A stretch of DNA of 64,000 bases, taken from the NCBI RefSeq assembly GCF_001563265.1, contig NZ_CP005083.1, positions 1,863,001 through 1,927,000 of the forward strand. Reading direction: 5' to 3'. Each line of letters starts with the position of its first letter. Position 1 is the first letter of the stretch. The notes under the pieces were generated by a model, which did not search any database, had not been told where the DNA came from, and worked only from the letters and a program-made list of their open reading frames with translations. Below, piece after piece: positions 35,958 to 44,557 of this stretch. Position numbers and translations under genes: made by a program. The DNA is from Sphingobium sp. TKS. GTDB lineage: Bacteria > Pseudomonadota > Alphaproteobacteria > Sphingomonadales > Sphingomonadaceae.

Positions 35958-36632
35958 TTAGGCCCGGGCCAGCAGCCCTTCCACCAGCCCCTCGAACAAC
36001 CTTCGGCCGTCGGTCGCGCCATGGGCCGCTTCGATCACCCGTTCGGGATGCGGCATCATGCCCAGCACATTGCCCGCTTCGTTGAGGATGCCCGCAATGT
36101 TCCGCGCCGAACCGTTGACGCTCTCCGCATAACGCAGCGCCACCCGGCCTTCACCTTCCAGCCGGTCCAGCGTTTCGGCATCGGCAAAATAATTGCCGTC
36201 ATGATGCGCCACCGGAAAGCTGATCGCCTCGCCCGCGCCATAGCGGCTGGTGAAGGCGCTCTGCGCATTCTCGACCGTCAGCGCCACGTCGCGGCAGACG
36301 AAATGCCCGCCCGCATTGCGCAGCAACGCGCCGGGCAGCAGCCCGCTCTCGGTCAGCACCTGGAAGCCGTTGCAGATGCCGAGCACATAAGCCCCGCGCT
36401 CAGCCGCTTGTCCGACCGCCTGCATTACCGGCGAACGGGCCGCCATCGCGCCGGAACGCAGATAGTCGCCATAGGAAAAGCCGCCCGGGACGCCGATCAG
36501 GTCGATATCGTCCGGCAATTCGGTGTCGCGGTGCCAGATCATGGCAGGCTTCGCGCCGGTCGCCGCCTCGAACGCCACGGCGAGGTCGCGGTCGCAATTG
36601 CTGCCGGGGAAGACGATGACGGCGCTCTTCAT
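35958..36632 (-). CDS. purQ: Phosphoribosylformylglycinamidine synthase, glutaminase subunit
   Basis: A 224-residue class I glutamine amidotransferase that supplies ammonia to PurL in purine synthesis. It shows [15 protein letters not shown] at the start, [13 protein letters not shown], the nucleophile in [12 protein letters not shown], and the His-Glu pair in MMPHPERV. It follows purS after 3 bases. PurL itself is not in the window. Confidence 0.95.
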   Translation of the reverse strand: MKSAVIVFPGSNCDRDLAVAFEAATGAKPAMIWHRDTELPDDIDLIGVPGGFSYGDYLRSGAMAARSPVMQAVGQAAERGAYVLGICNGFQVLTESGLLPGALLRNAGGHFVCRDVALTVENAQSAFTSRYGAGEAISFPVAHHDGNYFADAETLDRLEGEGRVALRYAESVNGSARNIAGILNEAGNVLGMMPHPERVIEAAHGATDGRRLFEGLVEGLLARA

Positions 36633-36635
36633 GGC

Positions 36636-36866
36636 TCAGGCCTTTTCGATGCGGTAGTTTTCGATCACCGTGTTCGCCAGCAGCTTGCGGCACATGGCGT
36701 CGATATCCTCGTCGCTGGTGCCGTCGGCCAGGTCCAGCTCAATCAGCTTGCCCGCGCGCACATCGTTGACGCCGCCAAAGCCAAGGCCTTCCAGCGCGTG
36801 GTGGATCGCCTTGCCCTGCGGGTCAAGGACACCGCCCTTGAGGGTGACGAAGATGCGGGCTTTCAT
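36636..36866 (-). CDS. purS: Phosphoribosylformylglycinamidine synthase subunit PurS
   Basis: A 76-residue protein of the PurS family: MKARIFVTLKGGVLDPQGKA, then LGFGGVNDVRAGKLIELDL, and CRKLLANTVIENYRIE at the end. PurS bridges PurQ and PurL in the three-part FGAM synthase. It forms an operon with purQ. Confidence 0.95.
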   Translation of the reverse strand: MKARIFVTLKGGVLDPQGKAIHHALEGLGFGGVNDVRAGKLIELDLADGTSDEDIDAMCRKLLANTVIENYRIEKA

Positions 36867-36995
36867 GGGGCAAGGAACTCCGTAAACAGGCTTTCGCGCA
36901 CCCCCTAATCTCCTCGGCTCCTACAGGCAAGGCATTATGCTTTTGTTAGCGACAGCCGCGCTATCTTCCGGGCCGGAGGGAAGGGTTTTTGCATC

Positions 36996-37145
36996 ATGGC
37001 TGGTCTTGCTTTGGCGATGTTTGTCGGGCTTTTCGCCTTCGGTCAACAGGTTATGGGCTACGACGATCCCCATGGCCGGGTTCAGCTTGCGCTTCTGGCG
37101 ACCTTCACCTTCGGCGTCTTGATCGGTTATCGCGCGCATAGCTGA
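36996..37145 (+). CDS. Tiny two-helix membrane protein
   Basis: A 49-residue protein: MAGLALAMFVGLFAFGQQVM, then a DDPHGR turn, then VQLALLATFTFGVLIGYRAH. Two hydrophobic helices joined by a short polar loop. GGAGGGAAGGG ends about 10 bases before the ATG. A competing 61-codon frame (36937-37122) has no such site. The family is not recognised. It precedes the TSUP permease by 58 bases and might be cotranscribed with it. Confidence 0.5.
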   Translation: MAGLALAMFVGLFAFGQQVMGYDDPHGRVQLALLATFTFGVLIGYRAHS

Positions 37146-37203
37146 CACGCTCGGAAGAAAAAACATGCTCCCGCCATCGGCTTCCTTGCTTTAGGCGGAC
37201 GCC

Positions 37204-37956
37204 ATGAATCCGGAATATCTCTATTATGCCTGCGCCATCGCAGCGGTGATCCTGTCCGGCCTTGCCAAGGGCGGATTCGCCGGAGTCGGCGCGCTCGCCA
37301 TGCCGATCATGGCCCTGGGAGTCGATCCGGTGAGGGGAGCGGCGATCCTGTTGCCGATCCTGATCCTGCAGGATGCCGTCAGCGTCTGGTCCTTCCGGCA
37401 TAGCTGGGACCGGCATGTCCTGAAGGTCATGCTGCCGGGCATGGCGACAGGGATCGGCCTTGGCTATTTCTTTGCGGCCCAGGTGTCCGAAGTCGCGGTG
37501 TTGGGGGTGCTGGGCCTGATCTCGACGCTGTTCGGCCTTCAACGCCTGTGGGTCGAGCGGGGAGGGGCAATCGTGCTGCCGTCCACCTCGCCGGCTTGGG
37601 TGGGTGTGCTGTTCGGCGTGGCGAGCGGTTTCACCAGCCAGATCGCCCATGCCGGATCGCCGCCCTTCCAGATGTGGGTGCTGCCCAAGCGCCTGCCCCG
37701 TGACGTTCTGGTCGGAACGACGGCGATCGCTTTCGCCACGATGAACTGGATGAAGGTGCCCGCCTATGCCGCCCTGGGGCAATTCACCAGAGGCAATCTG
37801 CTGGCGACAGCGATGCTGACCCCGTTGGCCGTGGCCGCCACTTTTGCGGGTGTGGCGCTGGTCCGGAGGGTCGATGCCGCGCGTTTCTACACGCTCATCT
37901 ATGTGCTGATGGTGCTGCTGGGCGTCAAGCTGATGGCGGACGCGCTGCTCGCCTGA
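37204..37956 (+). CDS. TauE/SafE (TSUP) family permease
   Basis: A 250-residue membrane protein with about seven helices. It has the twin TSUP motifs: LSGLAKGGFAGVGALAMPIMAL in the first half and GVASGFTSQIAHAGSPPFQMW in the second. Members export sulfite, sulfonates or other small anions. The substrate here is unknown. The gene lies between purS and purC but is on the opposite strand and is not part of purine synthesis. Confidence 0.88.
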   Translation: MNPEYLYYACAIAAVILSGLAKGGFAGVGALAMPIMALGVDPVRGAAILLPILILQDAVSVWSFRHSWDRHVLKVMLPGMATGIGLGYFFAAQVSEVAVLGVLGLISTLFGLQRLWVERGGAIVLPSTSPAWVGVLFGVASGFTSQIAHAGSPPFQMWVLPKRLPRDVLVGTTAIAFATMNWMKVPAYAALGQFTRGNLLATAMLTPLAVAATFAGVALVRRVDAARFYTLIYVLMVLLGVKLMADALLA

Positions 37957-37974
37957 GCAGCGCGCCGAACTCCA

Positions 37975-38757
37975 TCAATCCTTGCCGCGCTTCTTGCGGT
38001 GGGTGTCGAGGTCGAGCACGGTCGTGTCCGCGCCTTCGGGCATCAGGCCCAGGCGGCGGGCGACTTCCTGATAGGCTTCGACTTCGCCGCCCAGGTCGCG
38101 ACGGAAGCGGTCCTTGTCCAGCTTTTCGCCGGTGGTCATGTCCCACAGGCGGCAACCGTCCGGGCTGATCTCGTCGGCCAGGATGACGCGGCTATATTCG
38201 CCGTCCCACAGCCGGCCGAATTCCAGCTTGAAGTCGACCAGGCGGATGCCGATGCCCGCGAACAGGCCGCACATGAAGTCGTTGATGCGGATCGCCATGT
38301 CGGCAATGTCATGCATCTCGTCCTGCGTTGCCCAGCCGAAGCAGGCGATATGCTCTTCGGACACCAGCGGGTCGCCCAGCGCGTCGTCCTTGTAGCAATA
38401 TTCGATCAGCGTCCGGGGAAGCTGCGTGCCTTCCTCGATACCCAGCTTCTTGCTCAGCGAACCGGCGGCGACGTTGCGCACAACGACTTCGATCGGCACG
38501 ATCTCGACCTGGCGGACGAGCTGCTCGCGCATGTTGAGGCGGCGGATGAAGTGGGTGGGAACGCCGATCTGGCCGAGCAGGGTGAAGATATGCTCGGAAA
38601 TCCGGTTGTTGAGGACGCCCTTGCCTGAAATCGTGCCCTTTTTCTGGGCATTGAAGGCGGTCGCGTCATCCTTGAAATATTGGATGATCGTGCCCGGCTC
38701 GGGGCCTTCGTAAAGGATCTTTGCCTTGCCTTCGTAGATCTGGCGGCGACGGGCCAT
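37975..38757 (-). CDS. purC: SAICAR synthase
   Basis: A 260-residue enzyme that joins aspartate to CAIR in purine synthesis, using ATP. Motifs: [19 protein letters not shown] (nucleotide loop), [31 protein letters not shown] and [34 protein letters not shown]. The start MARRRQIY at 38757 has AGGAA 6 bases upstream. It is convergent with the TSUP gene. Confidence 0.95.
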   Translation of the reverse strand: MARRRQIYEGKAKILYEGPEPGTIIQYFKDDATAFNAQKKGTISGKGVLNNRISEHIFTLLGQIGVPTHFIRRLNMREQLVRQVEIVPIEVVVRNVAAGSLSKKLGIEEGTQLPRTLIEYCYKDDALGDPLVSEEHIACFGWATQDEMHDIADMAIRINDFMCGLFAGIGIRLVDFKLEFGRLWDGEYSRVILADEISPDGCRLWDMTTGEKLDKDRFRRDLGGEVEAYQEVARRLGLMPEGADTTVLDLDTHRKKRGKD

Positions 38758-38887
38758 ATGCGGTTCCTGTCTTCCCAATAATGAATGTGCCCCGGCAAAC
38801 GCGAATCGGGAAGGATCAGCGGGTGCCGGGGCTGCTTGGGCTGGCCCTTAGACCAAAGTGGGCAAGGGTGCAAATGGATGGCGGCTC

Positions 38888-39016
38888 CTACAGGACGTCC
38901 CCGAACATGAACCAAACCAGCGCGATCCAGGCCACCAGCCCGATCGCGCCCAATATGACGCCCGATCTGGCGCGAATGGCGGCGATCGGGCCGCGTGCTT
39001 GTTCTTCGTCTTCCAT
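38888..39016 (-). CDS. Tiny single-pass membrane protein
   Basis: A 42-residue protein: an acidic-basic head MEDEEQARGPIAAIRARSG followed by one helix VILGAIGLVAWIALVWFMF and a short tail GDVL. CGGAG lies 5-6 bases before the ATG. It sits upstream of purC on the same strand with a gap of 130 bases. No family is recognised, but the head-plus-helix form and the ribosome binding site make it credible. Confidence 0.5.
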   Translation of the reverse strand: MEDEEQARGPIAAIRARSGVILGAIGLVAWIALVWFMFGDVL

Positions 39017-39041
39017 CGCCGCTCCGAGTCTTTTGTTGACC

Positions 39042-39085
39042 GCGATTTCTTAACCAGCGATCAATGCTGATCGTTTGGAAATCGC
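39042..39085. terminator. Nested hairpin downstream of otsA
   Basis: GCGATTTC (39042-39049) pairs with GAAATCGC (39078-39085), and inside it CGATCA pairs with TGATCG around ATGC. It lies between otsA and the next minus-strand gene, where a terminator is expected, but it lacks a clear T-tract. Confidence 0.45.
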
Positions 39086-39107
39086 TCTAGCGGCAGATGC
39101 GGGAAAG

Positions 39108-40511
39108 TTAAGCCGGTTCCGCTTCCGGCTTCATTTCGCCGTTGCGCTGCACCGCCATCAACCGCTCGGTAAAGCGCTGGCGCCACCAACTGATGTCCTG
39201 TTGTTCCACGCTGTCCATCATGGCGCGCCAGCGGCGCTTGCGCTCATCGAGCGGCATGGCGAGAGCGCGGGTGATGGCGTCGGACATCTCCTCCGGGCTG
39301 TAGGGGTTGATCAGCAGCGCGTCCTTGAGCTGCTGGGCGGCCCCCGCAAAGCGCGACAGGATGAGGACGCCGGGATCGTCGGGATTTTGCGCCGCCACAT
39401 ATTCCTTGGCGACCAGGTTCATGCCGTCGCGCAGGGGGGTGACGAGGCCGATCTTCGCCGCGCGATAGATGCCCGCCAGCTTGTCGCGGGGATAGCCCTG
39501 GTTGACGTAGCGGATCGGCGTCCAGTCGACATCGCTATATTCGCCGTTGATGCGGCCGGCGAGGGAATCCAGGGTTGCGCGGATATGCTGATAGCTCTCC
39601 ACCTCCCCGCGTGAGGGCGGAGCTATCTGTGTCAGCACGACGTTGCGATGGTGTTCGCTATGGTCCTTCAGGAAGCGGGCATAGCCGTTGAAACGTTCCT
39701 CCAGACCCTTGCTATAGTCCAGCCGGTCGACCCCCACGATCATGACGCGATCCTGGAGGGAGCGGCGGACCTTTTCATACATGTCGCTGGCCGCTTCGCT
39801 GACGGCGGCATGGGCATATTCCTGCGCATTGATGCCGATTGGGCAGGCGATGGCCTGAATGGTGCGGTCGCCCAGCGTCACAAAGTCGCCGTCCACGGAG
39901 CCGTTCATTTCCCGTTCCACATAATGGCGGAAGGATTCCAGCCATTCCTCGGTATGGAAGCCCACGACATCATAGGCGAAAAGAGCCTGCACCAATTTGG
40001 TATGATGGGGGAGCGATACCAGCAGCCGGGTCGGCGGCCAGGGGATGTGCAGGAAGAAGCCCATGCGATTGTCATGGCCTCGGTCCCGCAGCATCCGGCC
40101 CAGCGGGATCATGTGATAATCCTGGACCCAGATGACGTCTTCCGGTTCGATCAGCGGGCTGGTGGTGTCCGCGAAACGCTGGTTGACGCGGTTGTAGCCG
40201 CCCTCGAAATCGCGCTCATATTCGGCCAGGTCGATGCGGAAATGGAACAGCGGCCAGAGCGTCTTGTTGGCATAGCCGTTATAATATTCGTCGACATCCT
40301 GTTCCTCCAGGTCGATGGTCGCGGTCTTGACGCCTTCATCCTCGGAAAAGCCGATCTGCCCGGTGAAATTTTCCGTGACTTCGCCGGACCAGCCGACCCA
40401 TATGCCGCGGCTTTCCCGCAGCGCCTGGGAAAGGGCGACGGCCAGCCCGCCCTGATTGCCGGTTTTGCTGGGTTTGCTGACCCGGTTGGAAATGACTATC
40501 AAACGGCTCAT
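39108..40511 (-). CDS. otsA: Trehalose-6-phosphate synthase
   Basis: A 467-residue GT20 glycosyltransferase that makes trehalose-6-phosphate from UDP-glucose and glucose-6-phosphate. Motifs: SRLIVISNRVS at the start, GGLAVALSQAL (UDP-sugar loop), VQDYHMIPLG, FFLHIPWPPT, VDRLDYSKGLEERF and DGMNLVAKEYVAAQ. ATG 40511 follows a GGAGG and fits the family better than 40526. It is the last gene of otsB-GH15-otsA. Trehalose made here protects against osmotic and drying stress. Confidence 0.95.
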   Translation of the reverse strand: MSRLIVISNRVSKPSKTGNQGGLAVALSQALRESRGIWVGWSGEVTENFTGQIGFSEDEGVKTATIDLEEQDVDEYYNGYANKTLWPLFHFRIDLAEYERDFEGGYNRVNQRFADTTSPLIEPEDVIWVQDYHMIPLGRMLRDRGHDNRMGFFLHIPWPPTRLLVSLPHHTKLVQALFAYDVVGFHTEEWLESFRHYVEREMNGSVDGDFVTLGDRTIQAIACPIGINAQEYAHAAVSEAASDMYEKVRRSLQDRVMIVGVDRLDYSKGLEERFNGYARFLKDHSEHHRNVVLTQIAPPSRGEVESYQHIRATLDSLAGRINGEYSDVDWTPIRYVNQGYPRDKLAGIYRAAKIGLVTPLRDGMNLVAKEYVAAQNPDDPGVLILSRFAGAAQQLKDALLINPYSPEEMSDAITRALAMPLDERKRRWRAMMDSVEQQDISWWRQRFTERLMAVQRNGEMKPEAEPA

Positions 40512-40536
40512 GCCAAGCGCCTCCATGCCAAGCGCC

Positions 40537-42261
40537 TCATCGCATCACGCTCCATGGTTTGCTCAATAGCACGGCGCAGTTGATAATGCCGACCAATGAG
40601 TAGGTTTGAGGATAGTTCCCCCATAACTCGCCGGAAACAGGGTCGATATCTTCGGACAACAGCCCGGCGGCGGTGCGGCGGGAGAGCATTTCCTCGAACA
40701 GGGACCGCGCCTCCTCCCCGCGGCCGGTGCGGTGCAGCGCCTCGATCAGCCAGAAGGTGCAGACGTTGAAGGCGGTGACCGGCTCCCCGAAATCATCGGG
40801 CGCGCTGTAGCGGAGCATGTCGTTGCCGCGCCGCAAATCCTTTTCCAGCGCCGTCAGCGTCCCCACGAACATGGGATTGTCCGCGGTCAGGAAGCGCAGG
40901 TCGAGCAATTGGAGCAGGGAAGCGTCCCGCGCATCATCCTCAAAATTGGCGGAAATGGCATTGCTGTCGGTCCGCCAGGCGGATTGGAGGATGCGGGCCT
41001 TCATCACCTCCGCCCGCTCGCGCCAATAGGCTTCGCGTTCTGGCAATCCCACGGCGGTCGCCGCATGGGCAAGCCGGTCGCATGCCGCCCAGCACATGAC
41101 CGCGCTATAGCTGTGGACATGGGCGCGGGTGCGCAGTTCCCACAGGCCCGCATCGGGCTGGTCATAGACCTGCCAGGCACGTTCGCCCACCGCCTCCAGC
41201 GCCTCGAAATCCGCCGGGCCGGCCATGCGCAGCAGCCGCTGGTCGATGAAGCCCTGGACGGAGGACAGGACGATCTGGCCATAGGCGTCATGCTGGATCT
41301 GCGAATAGGCGGCATTGCCGATCCGCACCGGCCCCATGCCCCTGTATCCGGGGAGATTTTGGGCCTCCCGCTCCTCCAGCGTGGCATTGCCGCGCACGTC
41401 GTAGAGCGGCTGGATATGGCCGCCCCGCGCGCCGTCGACGATGTTGCGCAGATAGACGAGATAACTTTCCAATACGTCCAGCGCACCCAGGCGATTGAGC
41501 GCCTCGACAGTATAATAGGCGTCCCTGATCCAGCAGTAGCGATAGTCCCAGTTACGGCCGCTATCGGCATGTTCGGGGATGCTGGTGGTGAGCGCTGCTA
41601 CGATCGCGCCGGTTTCCTCATGCTGGCAGAGCTTGAGCGTGATGGCGGAACGAATGACCGCCTCCTGCCATTCGGCGGGGATGGCCAGGCTGCGCACCCA
41701 GATCTGCCATTCGTGGATCGTATCGTCCAGCATTCGTTCCACCGCTGGGCGGAGGGCATCGGAAAAGCTCTCATCCGGCCCCAGGAAGAAATGCATGTCA
41801 TGTTCGATGCGGAACCAGCTTTCCTGGGAAATGAGGCCGATGGGCGCGTTGGTGGACATGCGCATCGCCATATAGGACAGCACCAGCCGGATATGGTTGG
41901 ATCCGTAGCTGATCGGCACTTTTTCAGAATGCCAGGAGGTGGTCGGGCGCAGCCTGACGCGAACGCGTGGACTCCCGGAAATCGGCCGGACGATGCGGGC
42001 GAACGCCACCGGCCGGTACATGCGGCCCTGATGCTTGTGGCGCGGGCAGAAATCGTAAAGCTCTATCGCATTGCCCTGGTCATCGGTCTGGCGCGTGACC
42101 AGTATCGGCGTGTTGCGAATATAATACTGTTCGATCCGGGTGCAGTTTTCCAGCTCGATGGCCCAGAATCCTCGCGCTTCCGGCTTGTCCCAGGCGGCAT
42201 CGTCCAGCAGCGCGGAAAAAACGGGATCGCCGTCCACGCGGGGCACGCACGCCCAGACCAT
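40537..42261 (-). CDS. Glycoside hydrolase family 15 (glucoamylase/trehalase-like)
   Basis: At least 574 residues. The GH15 catalytic barrel shows RNWDYRYCWIRDAYYTVEAL (general acid region) and, near the end, LLSEDIDPVSGELWGNYPQT with the base Glu region. GH15 members next to otsA/otsB are often trehalases or maltodextrin-cleaving enzymes. ATG 42261 is internal: the same frame runs upstream and encodes the family's usual N-terminus (LDLWPIGNCQASALIDRAGR), but has no standard start before an in-frame stop. See the next feature. It sits 25 bases before otsA. Confidence 0.85.
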   Translation of the reverse strand: MVWACVPRVDGDPVFSALLDDAAWDKPEARGFWAIELENCTRIEQYYIRNTPILVTRQTDDQGNAIELYDFCPRHKHQGRMYRPVAFARIVRPISGSPRVRVRLRPTTSWHSEKVPISYGSNHIRLVLSYMAMRMSTNAPIGLISQESWFRIEHDMHFFLGPDESFSDALRPAVERMLDDTIHEWQIWVRSLAIPAEWQEAVIRSAITLKLCQHEETGAIVAALTTSIPEHADSGRNWDYRYCWIRDAYYTVEALNRLGALDVLESYLVYLRNIVDGARGGHIQPLYDVRGNATLEEREAQNLPGYRGMGPVRIGNAAYSQIQHDAYGQIVLSSVQGFIDQRLLRMAGPADFEALEAVGERAWQVYDQPDAGLWELRTRAHVHSYSAVMCWAACDRLAHAATAVGLPEREAYWRERAEVMKARILQSAWRTDSNAISANFEDDARDASLLQLLDLRFLTADNPMFVGTLTALEKDLRRGNDMLRYSAPDDFGEPVTAFNVCTFWLIEALHRTGRGEEARSLFEEMLSRRTAAGLLSEDIDPVSGELWGNYPQTYSLVGIINCAVLLSKPWSVMR

Positions 42262-42409
42262 CCGCCCGGCGCGGTCGATCAGCGCGGACGCCTGGCAGTT
42301 GCCGATGGGCCAAAGGTCGAGCGTACGCTCGTTCCCGCCCGGGCGGTCGTTTTTCTGCGTTGCTATCGGTCCGTCCCCCTAGTTCGTGCACGACGGGGAC
42401 GACGGACAT
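42262..42409 (-). other. Probable true 5' end of the GH15 gene, out of frame
   Basis: The conserved GH15 N-terminus is encoded at about 42262-42318 in the frame of the main gene. An ATG at 42409, four bases after the otsB stop, is in a different frame. Dropping one base from the C5 run at 42375-42379 (plus-strand reading) or the nearby run of five T joins the two frames. So either a one-base frameshift or a sequencing error lies here, or translation begins at a rare codon such as ATA 42366, which has AGGGGG upstream. Confidence 0.6.
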
Positions 42410-42413
42410 CGGA

Positions 42414-43196
42414 TCAGTCGGTGCCAGCGAACCCCTGAGCAAGATAATGCCTGACGGCGGCAACCTGTTCCAAAGAGAATGCGGCGAGCGTCGATCTGGG
42501 CGCGCCGACCAGAATTCCTGCGCCGCCCAGATCGCGGGCGACGGCAAAGCCTTCCTCATCGGTGACATCGTCTCCGATGAACAGGGGGGTGCCGCCTGTC
42601 ATGGGCGCGCGCTGCATCAGCGCGCGGACGGCGCTGCCCTTGTCGGCGCCGCCGGGACGCAATTCGTAGAGCATCTTGCCCGGCTGGAGCGCGAGGCCAA
42701 ACTGATCCGCGAGGCGCGTCGCCAGATCGCCCGCCTCCCGGCCCCACTGGGGCGCACCGCGAAAATGAAGGCCGACGCTGATCGTCTTGCGTTCAACAAG
42801 GACGCCGGACTTGCCCGCTGCGAAACTCTGGAAGGCGGCTTCGGCCTCATTGATCGCGGGCAGGCGGGCCGGCGCCTCGGCCAGACGGCCGGGTTCCGCC
42901 AATTCCAGCCCATGCGTGCCCGCCAGCAGAAATGCGCCAAAGCCGAAGTCGCGCAGCGTCGCGACCGATCGGCCGCTCACGATCGCGAGCCGTCCCTCCA
43001 GACGATCGCGCAGGCGACCGAGCAAGGCGAGCAGATCGTCATCGACCACGACGCTATCGGGGGTATCCGCGATCGGGGCCAGGGTTCCGTCGAAGTCGAG
43101 GAACAGCGCGGCCCCGATCAGCAGCGCGGGCGGCGGAGGGGGAAGATCGGGAAGAGAGGAAAGACGGGAATCGGACACGCGCGCAAGGTGGCGCAT
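42414..43196 (-). CDS. otsB: Trehalose-6-phosphate phosphatase
   Basis: A 260-residue HAD phosphatase that removes phosphate from trehalose-6-phosphate. It has the HAD motif I FLDFDGTLAPIAD, motif II AIVSGR, the family's GTHGLELAE, and motif IV FIGDDVTDEEGF. The exact start is uncertain within the first 20 residues. It is first in the operon otsB-GH15-otsA. Confidence 0.93.
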   Translation of the reverse strand: MRHLARVSDSRLSSLPDLPPPPPALLIGAALFLDFDGTLAPIADTPDSVVVDDDLLALLGRLRDRLEGRLAIVSGRSVATLRDFGFGAFLLAGTHGLELAEPGRLAEAPARLPAINEAEAAFQSFAAGKSGVLVERKTISVGLHFRGAPQWGREAGDLATRLADQFGLALQPGKMLYELRPGGADKGSAVRALMQRAPMTGGTPLFIGDDVTDEEGFAVARDLGGAGILVGAPRSTLAAFSLEQVAAVRHYLAQGFAGTD

Positions 43197-43254
43197 GGCG
43201 CGGAATGTGCAAGCCCCGTCGGACGGTCTTCGCGATTTTTGAGCGGCTTCATCG

Positions 43255-43395
43255 CTATTCCTCCGTCCAGGGCGCTGACCAGGCGATGCGGTGAAGCGTG
43301 CAGAAGGCCTGCATGATGGTGGCGATCAAACCGGAAAGGGCGGTGGATGTTTCATGGCTGTTGGCGCACAGCTGGTCGTCGTCAGACAAGCGCAT
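43255..43395 (-). CDS. Small protein divergent from LysR gene
   Basis: A 46-residue product beginning MRLSDDDQLCANSHETSTAL with a moderately hydrophobic middle (SGLIATIMQAFCTLHRIAW). The AAGGAG 7 bases before the ATG is a near-ideal ribosome binding site. The frame is open further upstream, but the ATG at 43395 is the only start with such a site. LysR regulators often control a divergent neighbour, so this could be the target of the next gene. No family is recognised. Confidence 0.45.
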   Translation of the reverse strand: MRLSDDDQLCANSHETSTALSGLIATIMQAFCTLHRIAWSAPWTEE

Positions 43396-43524
43396 GACGG
43401 GCTCCTTTTTCCATGATTGAAGTGCGAAACGCTTTCGTTTCGCTGGAATGTCTATCGCTTTTTTCCGTAGCGGCCGCCAACAAAAGGATGGACCTTTCAT
43501 ATAAGGTCTGCTTATCAATCCGTC

Positions 43525-44445
43525 ATGAGCCAATTGCCGCCTTTGTCTGCCGTCCGCGTGTTCGAGGCCGCGGCGCGGCTCGAAAATTTCACCGCCGCCG
43601 CGCAGGAATTGGGGATGACGCAGGCGGCCGTCAGCTATCAGGTGAAATTGCTAGAAGAGCGGCTGGGGATCGGCCTGTTCCAGCGGGCAGGACGGAAGGT
43701 GGCGCTGACCGACAAGGGGCGAGAGATCGCGCCCATCATCACCCGCGCCTTCGACCAGATGCGGCAGGGTTTCGCCGCGCTGACGCAGGATCATTCGACG
43801 GTGCTGACGATCAGTTGCTCCATTAGCTTCGCGCATCTCTGGCTGGCGCCCCGGATAGGGACTTTCCAGATGCGCCAGCCAGGGTTGGCCGTGCGGATCG
43901 ATGCGACAAACCAGGTCGTGGATTTTGCCCGCGACGGCGTGGATGTTGCGGTGCGCGGCGGGGAAGGGAAATGGCCGGGGGTGGAGGCGAAGTTGCTGAC
44001 CCACAACCGGCTGGCGCCCTTGTGCAGCCCCGGGTGGCTGGCGAAGAACGGGCCGATTGCCGATCCTCGGGCGCTACATGCCATGCCGCGCCTGTCGCCG
44101 GATGACATGTGGTGGCATGAATGGTTCGCGGGCGTCGGCGTGGAAGCCGACGGAAAGGTGCTGCCGCCGGGCATCGCGCTGGATTCCCAGGTGATGGAGG
44201 GCCGCGCGGCCATGGCGGGACAGGGGGTCGCGATCGTCAACCTCTTCCTGTGGAAGGCGGAGGTTGAGGCCGGGCTGCTGGTGGAGGCTGTTCCATCCTA
44301 TGTGAAGGAACGGGCGAGCTATTGGGTGGTCTATCCGCCCCACGCCCGCAACATGCCCAAGGTGAAGGCGTTCCGCGACTGGATCAGCGCGGAGTTCGCT
44401 CGGGAGATCGCGGCCGATCCGGAAGGGCGGTTCCTGCCGCGTTAG
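43525..44445 (+). CDS. LysR-family regulator, GcvA-like
   Basis: A 306-residue transcription factor of normal LysR length. The DNA-binding part is SAVRVFEAAARLENFTAAAQELGMTQAAVSYQVKLLEERLG. The effector domain has DFARDGVDVAVRGGEGKWPG, similar to GcvA. It is divergent from a small gene across about 130 bases, where its operator is expected. Ligand unknown. Confidence 0.9.
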   Translation: MSQLPPLSAVRVFEAAARLENFTAAAQELGMTQAAVSYQVKLLEERLGIGLFQRAGRKVALTDKGREIAPIITRAFDQMRQGFAALTQDHSTVLTISCSISFAHLWLAPRIGTFQMRQPGLAVRIDATNQVVDFARDGVDVAVRGGEGKWPGVEAKLLTHNRLAPLCSPGWLAKNGPIADPRALHAMPRLSPDDMWWHEWFAGVGVEADGKVLPPGIALDSQVMEGRAAMAGQGVAIVNLFLWKAEVEAGLLVEAVPSYVKERASYWVVYPPHARNMPKVKAFRDWISAEFAREIAADPEGRFLPR

Positions 44446-44462
44446 TAATGAGGCGCTCGGTG

Positions 44463-44480
44463 CTCCTGCGAACGCGGGAG
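44463..44480. repeat. Extragenic hairpin repeat
   Basis: CTCCTGCG, AA, CGCGGGAG: a stem with one T-G pair, 17 bases after the LysR stop. It belongs to the same short GC-rich hairpin type as those at 22999 and 27947. Confidence 0.5.
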
Positions 44481-44557
44481 AGCGATTCCTTTAACTGGAT
44501 CGATCGCCTATCTAAACTTCGTTTCCGTTTTGTCACGGCGCTGCTATTCCGATCTCG

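Noticed and set aside
35778..36908. Plus-strand frame of 376 codons over purQ and purS
   Set aside because: Antisense shadow of two clear purine genes; its 5' part is the CG-rich low-complexity tract.
40732..42438. Plus-strand frame of 568 codons opposite the GH15 gene
   Set aside because: The minus-strand GH15 motifs are unambiguous and the plus-strand product is not protein-like in composition.
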